From contig JACKQL020000016.1 in NCBI GenBank assembly GCA_018296165.2, positions 620,001 to 684,000 on the forward strand: 64,000 bases of DNA, in the 5' to 3' direction. Shown piece by piece: positions 55,576 through 64,000 of this stretch. Numbering within the stretch: the first letter of the stretch is position 1; every line of letters starts with the position of its first letter. This stretch comes from Termitomyces sp. T153 (taxonomy: Eukaryota; Basidiomycota; Agaricomycetes; Agaricales; Lyophyllaceae). The notes beneath the pieces are model-generated. The model was not told the DNA's origin, ran no database searches, and saw nothing but the letters and a program-made list of their open reading frames with translations. Position numbers and translations under genes: made by a program.

Positions 55576-58224
55576 ATACTGCAAGTGACCCAGATATGAA
55601 ACATGACCTGGATATGAAATGGCACAGGTATACACCACACCACATACTTGTCACAATTCTTCTCCAATTCTTTTGTAGATTATTTTCAGCAATGCCAGAC
55701 ATATCATACATAGATATCTTAACTCAGATCCTGTGTATGTGAAGCAAAAAAAAAGTAGCAAAAATCAAACTTGTGAGGATGGTTCAATTTTGCTATTTCA
55801 TCTAGTTTCACCTGTAGATTGTCAGCATGTATTAGAATTTTTCTCAAAGTTGTCATGTAAGTGAAAGTACATAATTTCTACTGATCTGGCTCAATTTGAA
55901 CATCTATAATGTGTATCAGAGGGAGAAAGCAGCTTCAAATGACAAAGGGAAAAATTGGCATGACAGATATTTAAACTCAGCTTGGCATCCTACCCTGGAC
56001 TCTTTGCAGACCATGACACAGAGTCCTCCAGCTTGGAAGGGTTACATACCCATCATGTTTCATTTAATGTTCAAAACAACCCTTCTATTGGGATGTCTCT
56101 AGCATCCTTCCTCAAATGAGAAAAAAAATACAAAACTTGGCACACTCATACTTTATATACTAGAGATCTAAGTTTCTTATTTTCTGAGGAATATGTAGGA
56201 TATTGATGGAAGCTGAAGTCATCCAAAATCTCATTACATATCTGGGTCACTGACAGTTATCTGTTTGATGAAAACAATGGGTTGGTTGATTAATCAGCTG
56301 CCACTACAGTGATGGATTGTGTAATCTGGGTCAGCTGAAATTGCATGGTTAACCTCCATTCCTTTGGCCAGTCAATTGACAAGTGTTGTCTGGCAGTGTT
56401 GTTTTTTCTGATAAATTCAGTTATGTGCCTTTGTACTATTATGTAGTCTTCTGACAAATTTACATAACATTAGTCATTTTTTTGGATGTCTTATTTTGTG
56501 AAAACATGTAAATATAACAGTTTATTACAAGGAAATCTGTATACAACTGTATTATGTATCATTTTTAGTCACATTATAATGTAGATACATTGAATCTACT
56601 ACAAACAGATTGATGAGTTCTAGTAGACCTTGGACTTGCCATGCACTTCAACAGCCCATTCTCAATGGTATGTAATCACTCCTCAAAAAGGAACCAACTT
56701 ACATAGATGTGATTATTCTAAAAAGAAGGTCCTTGTCAGCCTTAGCACATTCCTTTTCAGAAAGTTTCACATTCTTGAAAATAGCTTCCATCAGTTTCTC
56801 ATCTCTGTCATCACATTCTATCTTAGGTTTGCTGTGCACTCCAATGCCCCTTTCTCATTGGTACATGCTCAATGTATAACTTTGTTCAATACAAGTTGTA
56901 GTGTAGGGACTCAGAAGTGGCTTATGCTCTTCTGATTGCAAAGTATATACTTCTCTCCAAGGTTATCTTCCTTTCAATAAATATGTATTGTAAGATAGTA
57001 AAACAAGACTTAATTTTGCTGATCACATATGCAAAGTCCCAATCATCAGTCTCAATTCTGAAACATAAAAATAAGAAGTATTAAGACAATGGAATGGTAT
57101 GTGGTGAGAATGAGGTCTGGACTTACATTGTGATATTCCAACAGGAGAAAAAATTATATAGAGGGGCCAGATTTTGAAGTCATTCTGTGGTCTTCCAGTG
57201 GAATGACTTCTTGAATCCCTTGAAGTAATTTGTGGACCTTGGTGCGAGAGTTCAAACTAAGTCATGAGTTGCAAGTAGCATGAGAACTCCTGTTATGAGA
57301 AAACAAATCTACATACATGACCTACATGGTACTGTCAGCATGCTAGGTTCCAAGCAGTCATAGTGTCATGCATACCAGCATGGAATTAACATAGACTATG
57401 TAGTTGTGGGCAGGTTAGATTGTTCCAAGCAGAGTAAGTGTCCATGGCAGTACAAACATTTTCCATTGACCAAGAAAAAGACTGATGCAAAGCTGTCAAT
57501 TCAATTTCTACAAGAGTTGTGTTCCATTTGAGGACATACAGACATAAAGAATGCTTGTTTGAGGGGTGAGATAGTACTAAAATGAAGTTTATAAACATTC
57601 AATAATGGACTGGATACTTGACCACCCACTATAATGAGTGTACATGCCGCAGTTATGCTTGTTAGAAGCCCAGTTCCGATGCTATTGGCTCCTTATTACA
57701 AATATATTGGATGAAACAAGACTTTCCTGAATGTAACCAGATGTTTAATCACATTTTTGGACCTAATACAAGAAATTTGTTTGTTAATCTTGTGATTTGT
57801 CAAATCAGCTTATCAAGAGTCATATTGACCTTCTGAATCCAGTCTGCATCCTGTTTAGGAAGTAGACAAGTGATATGCTTATAGCCATGTCACAGGCAAT
57901 CAATAGAACTAGGCCAGCTGAGAGTAATTTCTACATCCACCATGGTCAGAGCTATTAGCCTCTGTCTCAAATATTTAGTTAAATCCTACCCTTGCTAATG
58001 GTCCTTTAATTTGGACTGTTTCAAAAGACCCATACCTGTTTAACGCATCTAAAAATTGTGATTATAGTGACAGTTGAACACTGACTCAAGGATATTGGTT
58101 GCTAAAAGAAGAGGCAAATTCTGTCATTAGAGCATAGATGTAAGTGAATAGAACATTTCTTACTCAGTACAGTACCTATAGGAAGATTAACATCACAAAC
58201 AAGGACAGCTCAATACATGTTGAC

Positions 58225-59170
58225 TTACAGAACTCTGCAAGGCATGTCACAAGCTGAGAGAAAGATGTAAACCTCTTTCAATGAATATACTGAAAGGAGA
58301 TAGTGCATACAATGAACATAACAATCGGTCTTTGACACCAATGCCTCTTGCTGACTATGAAGAAGAATAGACTCAGACATGAGAAATTGAGAAAGATGAG
58401 CTTCCTGACGGCAATATATTCTCCATGCATAAAAACTAGAAAATTTGTAGGATGAGCATGGGTGGCATGACTGGAACTTTATGGTAAGAATGCACCATTG
58501 AACCAATGTAGCCACAATGATCTAGCTGTTGGTGAGTACAGCACCTGTAGCTCAAAGCTTGGAAGATAGCATACCGTTATGGTTGTGAAAACCTGTAGAT
58601 TGCCACTTACATAATGTTTAGTTCTCCCATTGGGTGAATCAGTCTACGTACTCCACTTATTCTTCAATAATCTTTAAGTCCACTTCCCTGGATTGAACCA
58701 ATAGAAGAACACTTACGTCTCAACAATAGTTACTGCCAGTTCTGCCATAGGTGCTCTTGATATGATATACAAATAGTACGATGCAGCCACCAGAAGCGCC
58801 ACTTGTGCAGTCTCAAGAATGCTAATACAGTACAAATCATCATTTTCCTCGTCTAACCAGGACATGTTGGAAGTTCAACGGACAACAAAAATGCCACCTG
58901 CAAATGCAAATGTTTATTGAGCAACCTATCATCCATCTGATGAAAGAAACTCACTAGGAATTTCAGAAATCTGTGGTCATTGGGATAGGTGTGAAAGTAG
59001 AACACCGTTTGTGAGCATGTGAGACCAAAAAGTCTGATGAATTGTGAGGCGAAGCATAAATCCCAAAGGAAAATCTCTGTACGGAGCACAGGTCATACAA
59101 GCTGGATGACAGAAATAAGCAAGTTTGTTCCCATCCAATGGAAGTGACATACCTGCAAGGAACGGTGCAT
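58225..59170 (-). pseudogene. DUF6534-type membrane protein remnant
   Basis: Basidiomycete membrane protein family of unknown function. On the minus strand: a piece with FGLTCSQTVFYFHTYPNDHR and FLKFLV (about 59,020-58,950), an intron, VAFLLSVELPTCPG ending in TAG (58,855). Further on SSFYAWRIYCRQEAH (58,440-58,390) matches the family's (F/Y)-x-x-R-I-Y-x-L segment. The pattern Q-x-x-x-Y-(F/H)-x-x-(Y/F)-x-x-D-x-x-x-x-K is typical. Frames are broken and several family segments are absent. Confidence 0.5.
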
Positions 59171-59349
59171 CCATGATTGCTGCGTTGAAGATCACTGTCT
59201 GAGGAATGGGCACTCGCCTGGTGAGATAGAGGACTAGGTCCTTTTAAATTGACATACAGAAAAGGCCATGATGTCGCACCGGTGAGCCGTAATTGTACAT
59301 CAATGCCATTGTTAGACAGATGTGAGTGGCTGTGTTGAGATCGCATGAC

Positions 59350-61890
59350 CCTTAGGTATGAGCTGTTACATGAGACTTGAATACGATATATGTACTACCC
59401 TATGTATCACCCATATATTGTACCTACTAGTAACTATAGCTGCCATGATTTCACAGCTCATGATTTCACAGCTCACTCTTGTCACTGCCTACTCTTGTCA
59501 CTGCCTCTCACGGCCTATCAGCCCTACGGCTTGACCCCTGATGACTACTTTCTGATACTGCACTCTAACTGAATGATCTCACGGGCTTCCCATTATGGGG
59601 TCTTTGTTCTCAGAAAGAAGGAGGTGGCCGATAATCAAGTATCTCTGTAATAGATGCTCCATCTCCCTGATGTGTTCATCACACATTATAGGAAAAAACC
59701 CGGAACATGATAGGATATCTGATATGCGTGTGATGGACATTTTCTTCCCAGGAGCTTGAGCGGTACATATGTTTCCCTGCCTGGATATGTCAGATGTTGA
59801 TTCTCACAGGACATCTGTATGTGGAAAAGGAGAGATGGAAGGTGCCGTACACACTCGTCTAGTACGGTTGCCATGATCAAGTCATGTTACGCGGTTCCTG
59901 GTGACCTTGACCAGTCACCGTCGGCTGTAGGGCGGATTCAGTTGACGCCAGTTGATAAGAGAGGGAGAGACAATGAACTTGGCATTTAACCAGGAATACA
60001 TGCCTCCACGAAAGTGGTTTCTGTGGGCACTCCTTAGGATATAACATGCATTCCAAGATCCAAGTTGTGGCAATCAGCCAGCGGCAGACAACCCTTGGAG
60101 TCCAGATTGAGAATGCAACATTGGGCAGTTTGGTACATCTCAGACTGCAGTTACCTGTCAATCCCTGCAATCTTACGACCATTGACTGTGCAGCTGTCCT
60201 ATCATTATCATGTAGGCTTACAGTACGGTTGATAAGTTCCAGTAATTACACGATCCTGATCTTCAATCGCAGTCCTTAGTACAAGTCGCAGTTTGGGTAC
60301 TATGACTCCAGCCGCTTCTGAGCCATATGACGTTGTTCAGTCCAATGTCATTGTTCTCTATTTCAAGACATCCTGCCCTCAAAAGTGTCCATTCTCAGGT
60401 ACTCGGACATTTGCGTGTTCCTGAGCTTGCTTACCTATTCAATGAAGGACCCTGAAATTATTCGTCCGGTCTTTGATATCCTCTCTGGCCTGGCAAGATT
60501 ATCACCGCGTCATGTTCCATCACCTAGGCTCAAGAGCTAAGTTGTTCAGAGATCATTGCGACATCTATCGTCTACCCCTCAATATCAAGCAGACATATTT
60601 CAGACAGGCCGCATAGTTTATATGCCGCTGGTCAATTGCATGGAGGACTTTTCTAGGAGTTTCGGGAAGACTGTAGACAATGGACTTGATGTCTCCTGCA
60701 AACGAGAAATTATCAAGCAAGTAAGAACTCACATTAACACTTTAGAAAAAAAACTCGAACCCTTTTTCAATAATGATCTTGGAACTTGTACCTAGAGGTT
60801 AAAATACTCACAACGACGAGAGAACATCAGAGAATAGTCAACAACTCGGCGCTTATAAAGATGAGCATGCTTGAAATGTGAACGTGTCAACAACACGCAT
60901 TTCCAATTCGAACGTTTGATAATCACGCCGACACTAGATTCCGTTCCACAAGAGCAACTAAACAATCTTACTTTATCTCTTAGGGGATGAAGCAAAGAAT
61001 ACATCATTAGGTGGCATCGTAGCAAAAACAAGCTGCCTGCTAATATCACCTAATACCTCAAATAAAGCCCGGCCGAACGGGACACACTGTCTCCCACGCC
61101 ACGTCCCCTTTCCTGTGACAAACACTGTCCTCACGCAGCCTATGTGTTCCATCTCCATGCTGTCCAGCATCCTTTCCCCGAATACACTCTCATCTCTCCG
61201 GAGGAGCCTTCACCTGCATCCAAGTAGATATCTAAGTTCTTGTCCTCTGTCGTCGTCAACTGTCACCACGAGTAAGGTATCGGTACCTTGCCCGATACAT
61301 GGACGTAAACGCCTCTCGATGTGGACACTGGAGGCGTACGCATAGGCGTAATAAATGGTTGCGTATATTTGCATATCCAGTGAAATTGCGAACATAGGTG
61401 GTTGGACCGTGCGTTAATCAATCCATCGAAAGGCATGAAGGTAAATAGATGCATCGTGAAATAAAGTGAAAGCGTACAAGATGCCTGTAGCAGCAAATTT
61501 GAATAGGAGAGCTGACGATGAGATCTCAGTATAATAAAGATAAAGAGTGGGATGGAAACATCTTCTCCATCTCTGCGATTGTAGTCGACATACCTCATGG
61601 AAAAAAGGTACGCAGTTTGATTCTGACTAGACGTGCAAAACTTCCTCTTCATCTTACCTTCGTCTGTCCAGAGCGTGCAACAATCATTGATCTACTCGCT
61701 AGACCACACACAGGAGAAGCAGGCATAGTGTAGTGAATCTTCGAGATTTGTCCTCTACATTCCATCCAAAACCAGCCGGCCAATTGTGAGCGTGTAGGGC
61801 TCTCCTCCCAGTGGCCTCACTCCTCCTGCAACTGTGACTGTAATCTATTTGTTCACATCGTTCAAGTGGTTTTTGTGGTGCCACAACTTA
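59350..61890. other. No gene recognised
   Basis: CpG content is close to normal. Open frames up to 129 codons exist (for example 61,263-61,652 minus; 59,877-60,182 minus) but show no domain. Some of 60.9-61.9 kb may be the decayed 3' part of the epimerase gene. Confidence 0.4.
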
Positions 61891-61891
61891 C

Positions 61892-62337
61892 AACACCATT
61901 CGCGTATCTGGCCAGTCGTCACGATACCCTTGATCACTCACTTACTACAAACGAGACTTCTTAAATCTCATAACTTACCGACCGACGATATGATGGAAAA
62001 CTGAATGGTCCGGATCGGTCAAGAGGCGGGTCTAGAAATTGATACGAGCCCATTATAAAAACAAAAGGACTACTGGGAGCACATACGTTATCATCATATC
62101 TGAGAACTACATCCCTCGCTTTCCCGTACTTATCCTTTACCCAAAGTTCGGTCATTGTCGCACCAAAAGATACAAATTTTGCTGTGATAGACCCATCCGG
62201 TGCTGATGAGGTGGTCAAATCAAAGGGCTTGGGGGATGGTTAGTCGCTCAAATCAGAGCAACGACCGAGTCGCTCACCCATGATGAAGACAAGCCCAGAG
62301 CCAATAAGCTGTTCAATACGACGAGATGCAAAAGCAT
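61892..62337 (-). pseudogene. Secreted aldose 1-epimerase, N-terminal exons
   Basis: Aldose 1-epimerase (mutarotase) interconverts alpha and beta anomers of sugars such as galactose and glucose. Exon 1 (62,337-62,278) is MLLHLVVLNSLLALGLSSSW, a signal-peptide-like start. Exon 2 (62,227-62,087) reads PFDLTTSSAPDGSITAKFVS, FGATMTELWVKDKYGKARDV, VLRYDDN. Exon 3 (62,031-61,979) reads TRLLTDPDHSVFHHIVG. Exon 4 (61,907-61,892) reads RYANGV. These fit the family pattern G-Y-D-D-x-x-x-Y/L and V-G-R-Y-A-N-R-I, with RYDDN in place of GYDDN. No catalytic His/Glu exons could be followed beyond this, so the gene is probably truncated or decayed. Confidence 0.7.
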
Positions 62338-64000
62338 GGGTGAAAGGAGATGAGCCCCTCTTTTGACTGACCGTCTTTGAAGTTGCTTCTTTCCCTATTA
62401 GCTAACGCGATTATCAGACTCAGCCCCATCTATTTTAGTCACTTGACGAAGTGTTCGCTGTTAGCCAATTTCTGGGCAGCAGAGCGGTGGATAAAGTCAG
62501 GATTCCCTTTCGCTATCGTTGCATAAATCACCAGACATAGGAAGAGCATCCCCCACACTGTCACAAGTATCCGAACGATTCGCGGAAGTCCTCAAGCCAA
62601 AATTTCTTCTTCATATCGACAGCAGCAAGTAGCCCGCGACCCATGATCAGATCGTATAGAGAAGATTTGGTGTATAAGTCAGAATTGTAGAATTGGTTGT
62701 CAAGTAAGTCATATGGGCGACAACCATCTCAACAAACAAAAAAGTGTTTGAATGAGTTGATGTATGTGAAGGTCAGCGAGGGTAGGCTTCATAGTCACTT
62801 ACGCCATTTCAAAATTCGAGAACGAGAGACATTACGAGAAGTTCGACATTTGACCCAGTTTGTTCAAGTTTGAGCAAACCGTTGCTCCCCAATGCCTCTG
62901 TGAATATTCGAGGGTCCGGCTGGAGCGAAGCCCTCAGGTTACTGGAACAAATCAGTATCGGGGCAAACATTCAGTGAAAATTTTCAACCTGCCAATCGAT
63001 TTCGAATCGGCTGTGCGGGATTCGCCGAAGCGGCTGTGTGAACGCCTGACACGAATCTCTGGCTTCTACGGACCAAGTATATCTGCTATCCTATCACGGA
63101 CCATAAACATCTGCAGCTTCAGTTTCTCTCATGTTCCAACTTAGCCCAGAAGCAGTCATATGAATTTGTCTCGCATGGCCGCTAGTGATCAAGAGACTTG
63201 AAAGTTTTTCATGCAGAGTTCTCTGGACGGCAATGCTCGCACGTTAATGGTTTGAAGTCTTTCCTGGTATGTCTTGAGTAGTCTCTCGCGTTTGATCATC
63301 CCGACATCCGGCCTTGGGCCCCAAGCTTTGGTCTCCGTTTGACGGTTCCGAGGGATATCTTACGAGACGGTTCTTCGGCGATTCTGAACCTGCAATCCTA
63401 CATAATCCTGAGTCGATTCACTGCTGTACTTTACTAGACGGAGGACAAATTTCTGAGACTACGGTTGTCAACAAGCCTGATTAAGTAGATATGCCACGCA
63501 TAGCTGCGATTCGGCTCGCAACGCTGGTGAAATTCTTTGTTAGACCCGAGTCCCTCCCAATGTATGATAATGTCTGTTTTCCTTGGGCCTATAAACTCCT
63601 TTGTCAGCCGTCTACTTATCGATCAAGGATCTCGCGGAACTCTCAGTCGTACCAAACAAGAGGGCCTTTATTCTGAATTCCCTCGTTCTTGCTCTGTCCT
63701 CAACAGCGTCTTAAGGGAAGCCGTCTATCTGTCTTCCACTGTCATCAGTGAGCGAACATCCTCCTTTCTTTCCCCCGTTTGAAAAGTAAAGCCCTACTAT
63801 ACAAATACAACGAGGATGAAATGACGTAATATTCCAGCTGAAAGCTTGGACGGCTGATTGTACAAGAACAAGATAGACATGAAAAAGATTTTCCTGCCAA
63901 TCCAGAATCACGGGTGATTTTGTTCTTCAGGAAAAAAATTTCAGAGTACTAGTATCGCCGCATCTGCTCCTTAGAGCGCTTCGTTCTGTACTTAACCAAC
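62338..64000. other. No gene recognised
   Basis: Ordinary CpG content with short open frames only (up to 94 codons at 62,860-63,144). No domain, tRNA or repeat was seen. Confidence 0.45.

Larger units (their letters stand above)
53377..58200. other. CpG-depleted repeat DNA
   Basis: No gene is recognised. A sentence-like stretch CTTGGACCCTACTATC is duplicated near 54,360 and 54,437. Besides the tandem arrays listed separately, it is AT-rich decayed sequence with CG dinucleotides nearly missing until about 58.3 kb. Confidence 0.55.

Overview
The window is nuclear DNA of a filamentous mushroom-forming basidiomycete (Agaricomycetes). The signs are short 45-60 bp GT-AG introns, DUF6533/DUF6534-type membrane proteins, chromodomain Gypsy (chromovirus) retrotransposons, and a Tnp2-type (CACTA) transposase of the sort common in mushroom genomes. 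Most of the window is mobile DNA. Only about 2.2-8.2 kb and 58.2-64 kb look like ordinary host sequence, and even those genes are partly decayed. No rRNA, canonical tRNA or CRISPR was seen.

Layout. (1) 1-1.8 kb: 3' end of a CpG-depleted Gypsy chromovirus (integrase, chromodomain, polypurine tract, LTR) followed by a 0.7 kb inverted duplication. (2) 2.2-6.3 kb: a DHA2-type MFS transporter and a DUF6533 membrane protein, both on the minus strand. (3) 6.4-9.7 kb: no recognisable gene. (4) 11.0-14.4 kb: a minus-strand Gypsy chromovirus relic in which about 690 bp (RNase H to integrase core) has been flipped. (5) 14.57-15.73 kb: a CpG-decayed solo LTR with 5-bp target duplication GTAGC.

(6) 15.834-53.373 kb: what I read as a single 37.5-kb CACTA DNA transposon. 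It starts CACTTCAGG, ends CCTGAAGTG, has nearly identical 1.11-kb terminal inverted repeats, and is flanked by a 3-bp duplication CTG. Its layout is nested and nearly symmetrical: terminal repeat; captured host gene fragments (MIC60, an unidentified gene, SMN, Nic96 on the left; unidentified fragments, a Bck1-type MAPKKK without its kinase domain, and the Cch1 calcium channel on the right); an inner 1.0-kb inverted repeat on each side; and a central 23-kb core. The core holds the Tnp2 transposase and six companion genes of unknown function (a conserved SSDESD-motif protein, a multi-exon coiled-coil protein, a small protein, a ~900-residue protein, a small RPNSGG protein and a WD40-like protein). 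A 0.9-kb tRNA-derived SINE and a 6.1-kb LTR retrotransposon have inserted into it. The latter split the transposase reading frame exactly at a TCTGC duplication.

(7) 53.4-58.2 kb: CpG-depleted DNA with degenerate tandem repeats. (8) 58.2-64 kb: remnants of a DUF6534 membrane-protein gene and the N-terminal exons of a secreted aldose 1-epimerase.

Two themes link the parts. The first is decay by loss of CpG: related LTR copies differ largely as CpG versus TpG/CpA, and most stop codons in the transposon genes sit where arginine CGA is expected. The second is a Tf1/sushi-like self-priming signature: in both LTR families a primer-binding site just inside the LTR is the perfect complement of a segment of the LTR that could be the 5' end of the transcript. 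All calls come from reading the sequence; no database search or alignment program was run.
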